Source: Parasutterella excrementihominis YIT 11859
Lineage (GTDB): Bacteria > Pseudomonadota > Gammaproteobacteria > Burkholderiales > Burkholderiaceae_F
NCBI RefSeq assembly: GCF_000205025.1
Contig: NZ_GL883721.1
Coordinates: forward strand, 19,471 to 83,470
Direction: 5' to 3'
Length of the DNA stretch: 64,000 nucleotides
Numbering within the stretch: position 1 is the stretch's first letter; the number at the start of each line of letters is the position of its first letter. Made by a program: the position numbers and the translations under genes. The notes beneath the pieces are model-generated. The model did no database searches and had not been told where the DNA came from. It was given only the letters and a program-made list of their open reading frames with translations. Positions 35,104 to 43,953 of this stretch are shown piece by piece.

Positions 35104-35439
35104 ATGCGATTTGTGTATTTGGCTCTTATTTTGGCGCTTTCCTCTTCGAGCGCTTTTTGCGCCGACGATGCTCTTTTACAAGCGCATATGAGCAAAAGTG
35201 TCACGTGTCAGGCCTGTCATACGGAGACTCCGCCGGCTAAGCGTGTAAAGACTGCAAAATGTCAGGAGTGTCACGGCAATTATGAGGCGTTAGCCGCCAG
35301 AACTGCCAAAATGACACCCAACAATGTTCATGCCAACCACCTCGGCGATTTAGACTGCAGAGAATGCCACGGCGTTCATAAGCAGCAGACTTTAGCTTGT
35401 GCGGAATGTCATCAGTTCAAATTCGAAATGCCGAAATGA
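35104..35439 (+). CDS. Periplasmic tetraheme cytochrome c, module A
   Basis: 111-residue protein with a Sec signal (residues 1-20, SSSAFCA) and four CXXCH heme c motifs: CQACH, CQECH, CRECH and CAECH. Spacing and size fit the heme domain of Shewanella flavocytochrome c3 (CctA-like small tetraheme cytochrome). It probably carries electrons from a membrane quinol dehydrogenase of the NapC/CymA kind to the flavoprotein of the preceding gene. No such dehydrogenase is in the window. ATG follows ACAGGTGAAATC. Its stop overlaps the ATG of the sensor kinase (ATGA), which couples synthesis of the cytochrome and its sensor. Confidence 0.92.
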   Translation: MRFVYLALILALSSSSAFCADDALLQAHMSKSVTCQACHTETPPAKRVKTAKCQECHGNYEALAARTAKMTPNNVHANHLGDLDCRECHGVHKQQTLACAECHQFKFEMPK

Positions 35440-37229
35440 GCTTTTTGACACGATCAAAACGATTGATATTGACTTTGAGCTTGAGCGCAATCATACCCTG
35501 CGCTCAAGCTTCTAACGACACAATTACACTAGGCGTTTCTTCCCGCGTTCCGAACGTCAACGAGGACCTGATTCTCAAAACCGAACGCGTGCTTACGGAC
35601 CACTTCGGTCCGAAAAATTTTCGGATTGTTCACTATTCGTTGGACGGCTTAGTAGAGGCGATCAAAGAGGGCGAAGTAGATATTTTTCTTTCCAGCGCGG
35701 GTCTTTACCGCCGGATGTCCTCTGAAGGAGTCCGAGATCTCGTGGCACTTGCCTCTCCGAGATTCCCAGATCCGAATCACAGCGAAGGCACCGCATTTAT
35801 CGTTCGGAATGACCGGACTGACCTTCAGAGCATCAAGGATCTGAAGGGAAAAATTCTCGCTGCTAATTCTCCGACGGGATTTTCCGGATACCAAATCGGC
35901 TTGTACGAAATTTTTAAGGCCGGCTACGACCCTGAACGTTTTTTCTCCAAAACAATTTTCACCGGGGAAAGAGAGAAAATGAAGGGAGTCGTGCAGGCAG
36001 TCTTGGATGGGAAAGCCGATGTCGGTTTTTTAAGGCTTTGCTACTTCGAAGACATGATTGATCCGAAGGAGACCGATCCTAACCAGTTGAGGATTATCGG
36101 AGATCGAAAAAAGGAGCTTAACTGTTCTCACTCCACGGACCTTTATCCTTCATGGACTATTTCAACAACAAGGCATATTTCTCCGGAGAAAGCCAAAGAA
36201 GTGCTCCAAGTCCTTTTGGCTATTTCCCCGACGGAAAAGGGCGCCTTTTGGGGGCTGGCATCAAACTACCACGGCGTAGACTCCCTTTTCAAAGACCTCA
36301 AACTCGGACCTTGGTACTATCTGCGGGAATGGACTGTCAACAGATTTTTGAGCACCTATTGGCCGTTTTTGGCCTTGTTTCTTCTTTGCATTTTCGGATT
36401 GATCGCGCACGGATTCAGAACCGAAATATTAGTAAGACGCAAAACCGAAGAACTCGAGCTTGCCCACAAATCCCAAACCCAGCTGCTGCAAAGAGCAAAG
36501 AGCGCTTCCGAGCGATTGGATTCCCTTCAAAAGATGGGCGCAATCGGTCAAATGTCGAGCATCATTTCGCATGAACTTCGTCAGCCTCTGGCCACCATTC
36601 AGATGTATACAAGAGGAGGCTTGAGGGTCATAGAAGGGCTTGAAAACACGAAGGAAAACTCCAAAATTGTTTCTGCCTTCAGCCTCATTGATAAGCAGTG
36701 CGTCAAAATGGAGAGCATTATCGAAAAGGTCCGAAGCTACGCCAAGCAGAAGAAGACAAAACACGAACTGATCGATGCCGCGGAGATTGCCAAAATTGCG
36801 GTAGAGAACTTTGAAACTTCGAAAAACGGAAGCGTCAAGGTTAAAACCGAATTCCAAACAGGCTCTTTCGTTTGGGCAGATAGTTTGGAATTGGAACTGG
36901 TTATCGTAAATCTTCTGAGAAACGCTTCGGAAGCTCAGGGAAATGTATCGGAACCTATACGAATTTCAGTAACGTGGGCGGATAACAAAGTTGAAATCTC
37001 GATCTCAGACAAAGGCAGAAACCTTTCGGAAGAAGAATTTGAGAAACTTAAGGTTCCGCTGACCTCAACCAAGGAAAACGGGATGGGGCTCGGTTTGACG
37101 ATAGTTAAAACAATTGTGGAAGCTCATCAAGGAAAGATTTGTTTCAAGCGAAACAGCGACGTTGGTCTGACGGTTACAGTCAGCTTCCCTTTGGCAAAGG
37201 ACGGATTTGCATGCCAAACTCAGAAATAA
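35436..37229 (+). CDS. Sensor histidine kinase with PhnD-like periplasmic domain, module A
   Basis: 597 aa. Signal/TM1 about 6-26; periplasmic binding domain of the phosphonate-binding (PF12974-like) type, about 28-290; TM2 306-325; HisKA box SSIISHELRQPLATI with His379; HATPase with NLLRNASEA (N box) and GMGLGLTI (G2 box). The domain order is that of TtrS, the tetrathionate sensor. Conserved across the three such kinases here are two cysteines (C202 and C230), the string STDLYP after the second Cys, and DPERFFSK before the first. Starting at ATG 35436 gives a 4-base overlap with the cytochrome gene. It probably senses the reductase's substrate and signals to the next gene product. Confidence 0.9.
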   Translation: MSFLTRSKRLILTLSLSAIIPCAQASNDTITLGVSSRVPNVNEDLILKTERVLTDHFGPKNFRIVHYSLDGLVEAIKEGEVDIFLSSAGLYRRMSSEGVRDLVALASPRFPDPNHSEGTAFIVRNDRTDLQSIKDLKGKILAANSPTGFSGYQIGLYEIFKAGYDPERFFSKTIFTGEREKMKGVVQAVLDGKADVGFLRLCYFEDMIDPKETDPNQLRIIGDRKKELNCSHSTDLYPSWTISTTRHISPEKAKEVLQVLLAISPTEKGAFWGLASNYHGVDSLFKDLKLGPWYYLREWTVNRFLSTYWPFLALFLLCIFGLIAHGFRTEILVRRKTEELELAHKSQTQLLQRAKSASERLDSLQKMGAIGQMSSIISHELRQPLATIQMYTRGGLRVIEGLENTKENSKIVSAFSLIDKQCVKMESIIEKVRSYAKQKKTKHELIDAAEIAKIAVENFETSKNGSVKVKTEFQTGSFVWADSLELELVIVNLLRNASEAQGNVSEPIRISVTWADNKVEISISDKGRNLSEEEFEKLKVPLTSTKENGMGLGLTIVKTIVEAHQGKICFKRNSDVGLTVTVSFPLAKDGFACQTQK

Positions 37230-37828
37230 AGGTATTAGTTCGTATCGTCGATGATGACTCTGACCTGAGAGCCGCAATTCGGTTTTTGTTAGAGTCGGAG
37301 GGCTGGGAAGTTGCCGATTATTACAGTGCCGCAGATTTTCTTCTCAACGATGACCCGGAAATTCCGGGGTGCCTGATCCTGGACGTACGAATGCCGGAAA
37401 TGACCGGAATCGAACTACAAGGTGAACTCAAGCAGCACTTGCGGCAAATTCCGATCGTATTTCTTTCGGCACACGGTGATATAGAAATGGCTGTGAAAAC
37501 GCTTCATGAGGGAGCTGTTGATTTTCTCACCAAGCCTGTTCAAGAAGACAAGCTCGTTCCGGTCATTTCCAGAGCTGTCAAACTTGATCTAATCAAGCGA
37601 GGACTTTCCTTTGATCACGAAGAAATCAAAGAACGATACAAGGAATTAACTGAGCGCGAAACGCAAATCGTATCTTTACTTATTAAGGGCTTGTTGAACA
37701 GAGAAATCGGAGAGAGACTTGGAATTAGTACACGCACAGTGGAAGTTCATCGCGCGCGGGCCTTTAAAAAACTTCAAGTGCACACAATCAGCGAATTAAT
37801 TCAGTCCGCCCATGCGGCGGAAGATTAA
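37211..37828 (+). CDS. FixJ/TtrR-like response regulator, module A
   Basis: 205-aa regulator with an N-terminal receiver (VDDD acidic pocket, phospho-Asp58 in LILDVRMPEM, conserved Ser in FLSAHGD, Lys in FLTKPV). The C-terminal LuxR-type helix-turn-helix (about 143-200) contains LTERETQIVSLLIKG and ISTRTVEVHRARAF. The ATG at 37211 lies 19 bases inside the kinase gene; an upstream frame extension to 37139 is unlikely. Partner of the preceding kinase. The palindrome at 33454 ahead of the module is its most obvious target. Confidence 0.92.
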   Translation: MPNSEIKVLVRIVDDDSDLRAAIRFLLESEGWEVADYYSAADFLLNDDPEIPGCLILDVRMPEMTGIELQGELKQHLRQIPIVFLSAHGDIEMAVKTLHEGAVDFLTKPVQEDKLVPVISRAVKLDLIKRGLSFDHEEIKERYKELTERETQIVSLLIKGLLNREIGERLGISTRTVEVHRARAFKKLQVHTISELIQSAHAAED

Positions 37829-37864
37829 TTAATTTTTAAAAAGGGTTCGTTCTTGCCGCCTATT

Positions 37865-37887
37865 AAGGCTTCTGCAGGAGAAGCCTT
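37865..37887. terminator. Hairpin between convergent modules A and B
   Basis: AAGGCTTCT / AGAAGCCTT, 9-bp perfect stem with a 5-base loop in the 309-bp gap between two convergent response-regulator genes. There is no strong U-tract. The rest of the gap shows only a 9-codon frame (38050-38079) with an upstream GAGGT. Confidence 0.5.
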
Positions 37888-38137
37888 CCGAAAAGTCTAA
37901 TAACGGAGAGGATTTCCGCGTTGCTTAATGATTTGCTTGGGAATAAAAGTACTTCTTATTAGGTTTCATGTAGGTTGTCGTTAGACGAAAAATCGATGGC
38001 TTGATTAAGACTTATTAGCTATCAAAAGAAAATTTTTAACGAGGTGTCCATGAAAAAAGATACATGCGTTGATGAATGATTTGTGCGCGCAGAAAGGGAG
38101 GAGATCTAACGTCCTCCAGAATATTCGCCGGGCGAAA

Positions 38138-38746
38138 TTAGAATTTATTAATAGCCATAAGAAAATCCTTTAATTCCGAGGGAGTTGAAACGCCAAGCAA
38201 ATGCAGCACATTAGCTCGGTGTCTCTCTATAGTTCTTCGGCTTTTACCCAGACGCTCTCCGATTACGGAGCTCGTTAAATTTCTGGCGATAAGCTTAGCG
38301 ACTTGCTTTTGTTGTTCAGAGAGATGCTCATAGCGTTTCTCGGGAGCCGATTCCCTTAGTTTTTCGAGTGTCTGTTCATTTTCTTCAACGGCCTTTTCTA
38401 TTGCCTGAGTCAACAGTTCAGGTACAACCGGTTTGCGAAGAAAATCAAATGCACCTCCCTTAAAAGCCCCGATAACCATATTCACGTCTGCGTGTGCGGT
38501 AAGAAAGATAATGGGAAGTATTATCTCTTGCTCGGATAAGAGTCTTTGGACCTCTATCCCGTTAAGCCCCGGCATTTGGTAATCCAAAATTATGCAGCCG
38601 GACCTTTCCAGATCGTCATTCTCTAAAAAAGCTTCAGCTGAACCATAGGTAGCTACAGAAAACCCGTCAAGCTCTAACGAAAATTTAATGGCTTTCAATA
38701 ATGCTTCGTCATCATCGACAACTCGAATAAGGGCGTTTTTATTCAT
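38138..38746 (-). CDS. FixJ/TtrR-like response regulator, module B
   Basis: 202 aa. Receiver with VDDD pocket, phospho-Asp55 in IILDYQMPGL, Thr in FLTAHAD and Lys in FLRKPV. The LuxR-type helix-turn-helix has LSEQQKQVAKLIARN and KSRRTIERHRANVLHLL. The ATG at 38746 follows CGGAGGAAAGA and overlaps the end of the kinase gene by 8 bases. A longer frame to 38776 would lose that ribosome binding site. Last gene of a kinase-regulator operon divergent from the reductase at 40634, which is presumably its target. Confidence 0.92.
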   Translation of the reverse strand: MNKNALIRVVDDDEALLKAIKFSLELDGFSVATYGSAEAFLENDDLERSGCIILDYQMPGLNGIEVQRLLSEQEIILPIIFLTAHADVNMVIGAFKGGAFDFLRKPVVPELLTQAIEKAVEENEQTLEKLRESAPEKRYEHLSEQQKQVAKLIARNLTSSVIGERLGKSRRTIERHRANVLHLLGVSTPSELKDFLMAINKF

Positions 38747-40535
38747 TCTTTCCTCCGGATGTCGGGCTATTTTCATTGGGAAAGACGGTGATTATGCACA
38801 CCAGGTTATGGTCATCGGACCTTTGAAATTTCACCCCGAATCCATGTCTTCTAAGAATGGATTTAACAATGCTTATCCCTAATCCCGTACCTTCTTCTTT
38901 TTTTGAAGCCAAAGGCCGCTCTAATTGAGAGCGTACTTCTTCTGTGAACTTACCGCTGTTGTCGGTAATGCAGATCTCAAAGCCCGAGGATCTCGAATTG
39001 TTTGTACTAATCCGGATCTCCGGATCGGATTTATCTTTTAGCGCCTGATAGCTATTCCTAATCAGATTGCTGATTGCGATTTCAAACTCAAGCTGAGGAA
39101 AACTGACCTTAAGCTCATCTTTGCAAAGATTTAATCGGAATAACTTTTCCGAGGCCGGCTGAGAGCGAACGAAGTTAGCGACGATTTTATTTATGGAATC
39201 ATTAAGATAGATGAACTCTTTTTTACTTTTCCTCTTGGCCGCATAATTTTGGACAATGCTCAGGATATCTGTAACGCGAGTTAACTGCTGCTGCAGAGCC
39301 TCCGCAGCCTCTAAGGCCATCGCCTTTTTCGCGGCTGTCCAATTCTTCAGAAGCTTGTCCAAACTATTGGCGTAAAAAAGGCAGGCCGCCAGAGGCTGAC
39401 CTAACTCGTGTGCGATAACACTCGAAAGGCTGGAAACCACCAAAGCATTTTTAATAGATTGAATCTCTTCGGCTTTTTTCTTTTGATCCTGTGTGGCTTT
39501 AAGAATGTCGTTGGTGGCTTTATATACTGCCTTTCCGGTGGTATAAATATGCCATATCGCAAAAAGAAGTGACAGAATTAGCAACAGGATCAGCGTTTTA
39601 AATTCATTCCAAATTCTTGTCAGCGTCCAACTCTTTAGGTGCTGATAGGGGCCTTCCTTTAGAGCTTCGTACATCTTGTCTACCGGATCGTAATCGCTTG
39701 CGAAGGTCCAATATTCTCCGTCAGCATTTGGCTTAATTCTCAAGAGATTCTCGGCGATTTGACGAATCATTTGGGAGCTTAAGTTTGAAGAAACCAGAAG
39801 AGAAAAATTCGGATAAAGGTCCGTTGAAGTTAAACAATGAGAAGACAAGTTCGGTTTCACTCCCACAACGTCCAATCCTTCCGTTAAATCAATCCCCGTC
39901 TTTCTTTTGTGTCTTTCTGCATAACAGACACTGAGAAATGTGCTGTCGGCTTCTCCGTTTCTTACTGCTTCCAAACGTTTCTGAGGATTTGTGCCCAGGT
40001 AGAGAATTTTGGAGAAAAAGGAATCCGGGTCATAGCGGCGATCCAAAAGCTCTTTTTTGATGGTGAGTGTCCCTTGAAAGGCAGAAGGGGTATTTAAGGC
40101 AATCGAGTGCCCCTTCAAATCCTCAATCGTTTTTACCCCGAGGTTCTTATTAGCCAAAATTAAACTTCCGACAGCTAGGTCGGGATTGGGCTGAACGCCG
40201 GTTGCCAAAGTCAGGACGTCTCTCCATCCTTTCTGTAAGTAACGTCGATAAATACCGCTGTTGGCAATCACAATATCGGCTTTTCTCTCCTTGATGGCCT
40301 CATCCAATCCGGAGGTAGTAACGTTTCTTACAATGAGTTTCCTCGGTTCTATAGACTTCTGAATAAGCTCATAGGTTTCTTTGGCAATTTTGAGCTCGAA
40401 TGAGGGCCGAGTAAATTCAACTCCGTAAAGATATACGGGCGCGGTCTGCACATCAGTTGGTTCAGCAGAAATCAAAGGGCAGGCTGTTAACAAGAAGCCG
40501 GCCGTCGTAAGACTAATCCCGAGATTTGAAAGCAT
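38739..40535 (-). CDS. Sensor histidine kinase with PhnD-like periplasmic domain, module B
   Basis: 598 aa with the same layout as the module A kinase: signal (LISA cleavage, about 24), periplasmic binding domain about 30-300, TM near 315-332, HisKA box SSVIAHELGQPLAACLF, HATPase with NLIRNSYQAL and GTGLGISI. The conserved cysteine pair is C204 and C234, followed by STDLYPNF; DPDSFFSK precedes it. Sequence outside these motifs is well diverged from module A, in keeping with a different ligand. The ATG region directly faces the reductase gene at 40634, sharing a roughly 100-bp divergent promoter. Confidence 0.9.
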   Translation of the reverse strand: MLSNLGISLTTAGFLLTACPLISAEPTDVQTAPVYLYGVEFTRPSFELKIAKETYELIQKSIEPRKLIVRNVTTSGLDEAIKERKADIVIANSGIYRRYLQKGWRDVLTLATGVQPNPDLAVGSLILANKNLGVKTIEDLKGHSIALNTPSAFQGTLTIKKELLDRRYDPDSFFSKILYLGTNPQKRLEAVRNGEADSTFLSVCYAERHKRKTGIDLTEGLDVVGVKPNLSSHCLTSTDLYPNFSLLVSSNLSSQMIRQIAENLLRIKPNADGEYWTFASDYDPVDKMYEALKEGPYQHLKSWTLTRIWNEFKTLILLLILSLLFAIWHIYTTGKAVYKATNDILKATQDQKKKAEEIQSIKNALVVSSLSSVIAHELGQPLAACLFYANSLDKLLKNWTAAKKAMALEAAEALQQQLTRVTDILSIVQNYAAKRKSKKEFIYLNDSINKIVANFVRSQPASEKLFRLNLCKDELKVSFPQLEFEIAISNLIRNSYQALKDKSDPEIRISTNNSRSSGFEICITDNSGKFTEEVRSQLERPLASKKEEGTGLGISIVKSILRRHGFGVKFQRSDDHNLVCIITVFPNENSPTSGGKNE

Positions 40536-40573
40536 TGCATCCGTCCTTGTTTTTCAATTGTAAATTGCACACA

Positions 40574-40583
40574 TACGCGCGTA
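40574..40583. promoter_or_regulatory. Palindrome TACGCGCGTA, candidate response-regulator site
   Basis: 10-bp palindrome in the short divergent gap between the module B kinase and its reductase, 50 bases before the reductase ATG. It shares the TACG-N2-CGTA core with the site ahead of module A. Confidence 0.45.
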
Positions 40584-40633
40584 GTCCTTCGACTTATGCT
40601 CTTTATCGTTGGCTCAAACGAAAAGGAGAAATC

Positions 40634-42121
40634 ATGAAACTAACTCGAAGAAATATCCTAAAAACATCTGTTCTTTCAGGCGCTGCTATTCTGGCCGGGA
40701 CATCTCAAGCGACACCCGTTAATGCTCCTGCCAAGTGGGACGCAACCTATGATGTCGTTATCATCGGGGCAGGCGGCGGAGGCATGATGGCTGCTCATTA
40801 TGCTGCCGAGAAGGGCCTCAAACCTGTCGTTTTGGAAAAATTGGCTTTCCCGGGAGGGTCCAGCGCAGTTTGCGGCGGCCAGCTCTCTATCGCTGACAGC
40901 CCAATCCAAAGAGAAAAAGGAATTAAGGACAGCGAAGAACTATTTAAAAAAGAAATGCTAAAAGTCGGTCAAAATAAAAACGATCCGGCTCTTGTCGAAG
41001 CTCACATCAAAAGTATCCGAGAAGTTTTCAATTTCATTCACAACACTCTCGGGGCGAGACCAAAGTCCGTCAATGCTGTCTCCGGAATGAGTGTGCCGAG
41101 GGCGCATTTATATTATCCCCCTTCAAAGTTGCTGACTCAAATTTTTACCTATGTCAAAGATCAGCAGGGTGTCCCCTTCTTGTTTAACACACCGGCGGAA
41201 AGGCTAATTTGGGATGAAGGAAGAATTGTAGGCGTCCGAGCCAGGAAGGGCTCTGAAGTTTTATATATCAGAGCACTCAAAGGTGTCATCATTGCAAGCG
41301 GCGGATTCCAGTACTCTAAAGAATTAATGGAAAAATATAACCCGCTGATGGCTAAAGTCACACCCGCCGGCTGCAAAGGAAATACAGGTGACGGTCTAAA
41401 AATGGCGCAGGCTTACGGCGCGGATGTGCTTGACACTAATTACATTAAAGCAACATTCGGCTACCAGCTCGGAAATTATCCGGATTCCGTCCATTGCTAT
41501 TACGCGGGTGCAATTATCGTCAACCATGAAGGAAAGAGGTTCGTGAACGAATCCAAATCTTACAAACTGCTGAGCGATGCTGCCTTGGCTCAGCCGGACG
41601 AATACACCTTTCAACTCTTTGACGAAAATATTCGAAACCGCAGAATTAAAGAGCATCCCCGCAATGCGATGGTTCTGAACAATGAATTCCTCAACGCCGG
41701 AAAAGATGCTCCCTTCTGCTTCTGTGGCGCAACGCTCGAAGAAGTCGCGAAAAAAGCAGGCGTAAACGTTGAAAATCTCAAAGAGACGGTTGCTAAATAT
41801 AATTCAGATATTGAAATGAACGGGAAAGACAGTGTTTTCGGACGTGATTCACTCACGTCAGGTTTCGGCAAGCCTCTCAAAATTGAGAAGGGACCTTTCT
41901 TCCTCTATCCCACAAAACCAAGATGTATTGCCACATATTGTGGTTTAAGAATCGACGCGAATGCACGAGTCATTGATGTTTTCGGAGAAGCGATTCCCGG
42001 ACTCTATGCCTGCGGGGAGGCAACCGGCGGAGTCCACGGTGCAGCTTATATGACAGGCACGGCTCTAGGCAAAGCTTTCTCATTCGGCAGATTGGCTGCA
42101 CTGGATATCGCAAACAGCTAA
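40634..42121 (+). CDS. Tat-exported FAD-dependent reductase, module B, first paralogue
   Basis: 495 aa from ATG 40634, which follows AAAAGGAGAAATC; a TTG at 40526 would cross the promoter. Twin-arginine signal (LTRRNILKTS), then FAD_binding_2 with VVIIGAGGGGMMAAHYAA, and the C-terminal FAD loop IPGLYACGEATGGVHGAAY. No FMN or heme domain. Positions that bind fumarate in Fcc3 are changed: the Arg402 region reads NESKSYKLL, the His504 region ATYCGLR, the last Arg region GAAYMTG, with Tyr at two of them. The same changes occur in the next gene. The substrate is unknown but unlikely to be fumarate. The electron donor is not encoded nearby. Divergent from the module B sensor. Confidence 0.87.
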   Translation: MKLTRRNILKTSVLSGAAILAGTSQATPVNAPAKWDATYDVVIIGAGGGGMMAAHYAAEKGLKPVVLEKLAFPGGSSAVCGGQLSIADSPIQREKGIKDSEELFKKEMLKVGQNKNDPALVEAHIKSIREVFNFIHNTLGARPKSVNAVSGMSVPRAHLYYPPSKLLTQIFTYVKDQQGVPFLFNTPAERLIWDEGRIVGVRARKGSEVLYIRALKGVIIASGGFQYSKELMEKYNPLMAKVTPAGCKGNTGDGLKMAQAYGADVLDTNYIKATFGYQLGNYPDSVHCYYAGAIIVNHEGKRFVNESKSYKLLSDAALAQPDEYTFQLFDENIRNRRIKEHPRNAMVLNNEFLNAGKDAPFCFCGATLEEVAKKAGVNVENLKETVAKYNSDIEMNGKDSVFGRDSLTSGFGKPLKIEKGPFFLYPTKPRCIATYCGLRIDANARVIDVFGEAIPGLYACGEATGGVHGAAYMTGTALGKAFSFGRLAALDIANS

Positions 42122-42211
42122 TCGTTCGTCAATAGTTGCACCGAAATATATAAACATTTCTATTCCAAATGAATGATTCTTTCCGAAGAGGATCATAAGG
42201 TGCTGAACCAG

Positions 42212-42246
42212 TTCTCGGGATTGGATAAGAAAGCCAATTCCGAGAA
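42212..42246 (+). other. Strong intercistronic hairpin between the two module B reductases
   Basis: TTCTCGG(g)ATTGG pairs with CCAAT(t)CCGAGAA, 9-base loop, with no U-tract after it. Probably an mRNA-stabilising or processing structure that sets unequal expression of the two paralogues. Confidence 0.5.
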
Positions 42247-42316
42247 ATCATGAGTCTTGTATCTTCGCCACCTTTGAGAAGAAAGGCGAAATCAATATTT
42301 CAAAAGGTCGATAACT

Positions 42317-43795
42317 ATGCTCAATAGACGCAGTTTCTTAAAAACCGGCGTTATCTCTACGCTTGCAGCAACTTCTCAAGCCCACGCCTTTACTCCGGCT
42401 CCTCAAAAATGGGACGCTGAATATGACATTATCATTATCGGTGCGGGGGACGGCGGTCTTGCTGCCGGCTGCTTGGCCATGCAGAAAGGCCTTAAAACGC
42501 TCATTCTGGAAAAAACAGCCATCGTAGGCGAGTCTTCCCTTCTTTGCGGAGGAAAATGGGCTGTTACAGATACGGTCGATCAGCATGAAAGGGGTATTGT
42601 TGACAGCGACGAGAAGGCATTGGCGGATATGCTGAAGACTGGGCAGTATAAAAACGATCCCGAACTCATCAAGGCTTATCTTAAGGAAACGAAAGAACAC
42701 TACAACTTCATTCGTCTTGAAAGAGGCATCAAACCCACGGAAATCACTCATGGCGGAGGCTCGACTGTTCCGAGAGCTCATAATTTTCCTCCTCCTCTTT
42801 TGGTCGGCGACATGAAAAAATACGTGCTGGAGAAAGGAGCCGATCTCAAACTCAATACGCCAGCAGAACGCCTTGTTTGGGATAATGAGCTGGAAGGCAT
42901 AGGCGGTGTGAAAGCAAAAAACAAGGATGGGCAAATTCTCTACTTCAAAGCAAAGAAAGGGGTTTTATTAGCAGCCGGCGGCTTCGCTATGAATCCTAAA
43001 ATGCTCCAAAGGTTTAACCCGTTGATGCTTAAAGCACAGGCAAGGGCCGGAGGAGGTTGTACGGGCGACGGGATCTTAATGGCAATGGCTTATGGAGCCG
43101 ATACCTTAGATACTGAATACATTAAGGCAACCTTCTGCTATCCGGCAAATCCTCGTCATTCCGGAAGCTGCCAGGCTTTCTGGAGCGGCGCAATTATCAC
43201 AAACAAAAAAGGCAAGAGAATCGTCGATGAATCAGTATCCTACAAACTCTTAGGGGACGCAGCCCTAAAAGAAGAAAATGGAATTGCTTACATCGTTTTT
43301 GATGAACCAATCAGACAAAAACGAATGAAAGCGAAGCTGGTAGAGAAAAAATGGATGGAACTCTATGATCAGGGTAAAGAGCCTGAATGCGCTTTTCGAG
43401 GAAACACAATCGAGGAAGTAGCAATAAAAGCTGGCCTCGATCCAAAAGGCCTAAAAGAGACGATTACTCGCTACAACTCCAACATAGACAACAAAATACC
43501 CGATCCAGATTTCAATCGAACAAGTATTAACTCGGGATCAGGAGAATTAGTAAAAATCGAAACTGGACCTTTTTATATCTATCCGGCCACAGCTCGCCTT
43601 ATTGCCACCTACTGCGGAGTCAAAATCAACACTAAAGCAGAAGTTCTAAACGTCTTCGGAGAAAAAATTCCACACTTGTACGCATGCGGTGAAATGACGG
43701 GCGGCGTTCATGGAGCTGCTTACATGACAGGGTCATCCATCGGAAAGGCAATGGCCTTTGGAAGAATTGCCGTGAAATCAATGATGGAAAGCTAG
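42317..43795 (+). CDS. Tat-exported FAD-dependent reductase, module B, second paralogue
   Basis: 492 aa. Twin-arginine signal (LNRRSFLKTG then SQAHA), FAD_binding_2 with IIIIGAGDGGLAAG, and the C-terminal loop LYACGEMTGGVHGAAYMTG. It is a close paralogue of the preceding gene, sharing the unusual residues ATYCGV and GAAYMTG and the strings DTEYIKATF and TGDG. The two differ in a region of the substrate lid (THGGGSTVPRAHNFPPP here). It may be a second enzyme for a related substrate or an isozyme. Weak AAGG ribosome binding site; it lies 195 bases after the first paralogue and ends in a strong terminator. Confidence 0.87.
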   Translation: MLNRRSFLKTGVISTLAATSQAHAFTPAPQKWDAEYDIIIIGAGDGGLAAGCLAMQKGLKTLILEKTAIVGESSLLCGGKWAVTDTVDQHERGIVDSDEKALADMLKTGQYKNDPELIKAYLKETKEHYNFIRLERGIKPTEITHGGGSTVPRAHNFPPPLLVGDMKKYVLEKGADLKLNTPAERLVWDNELEGIGGVKAKNKDGQILYFKAKKGVLLAAGGFAMNPKMLQRFNPLMLKAQARAGGGCTGDGILMAMAYGADTLDTEYIKATFCYPANPRHSGSCQAFWSGAIITNKKGKRIVDESVSYKLLGDAALKEENGIAYIVFDEPIRQKRMKAKLVEKKWMELYDQGKEPECAFRGNTIEEVAIKAGLDPKGLKETITRYNSNIDNKIPDPDFNRTSINSGSGELVKIETGPFYIYPATARLIATYCGVKINTKAEVLNVFGEKIPHLYACGEMTGGVHGAAYMTGSSIGKAMAFGRIAVKSMMES

Positions 43796-43913
43796 CATCA
43801 ATCAATGATTGGTTCAGCACCTACCTCCGCCACAATTTGACTTCTAAAGGTGTTAGAGACTGCAGTTAAGATCCAACAGCCAACTAAGAATGACAAGAAC
43901 TTAGAAAGGTATT

Positions 43914-43953
43914 TTTGCAGGGATTGCCGACGATTCCTGCAAACTTATTTTTT
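43914..43953 (+). terminator. Terminator of the module B reductase operon
   Basis: TTTGCAGG pairs with CCTGCAAA around a 14-base loop, followed by CTTATTTTTT. Confidence 0.75.
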
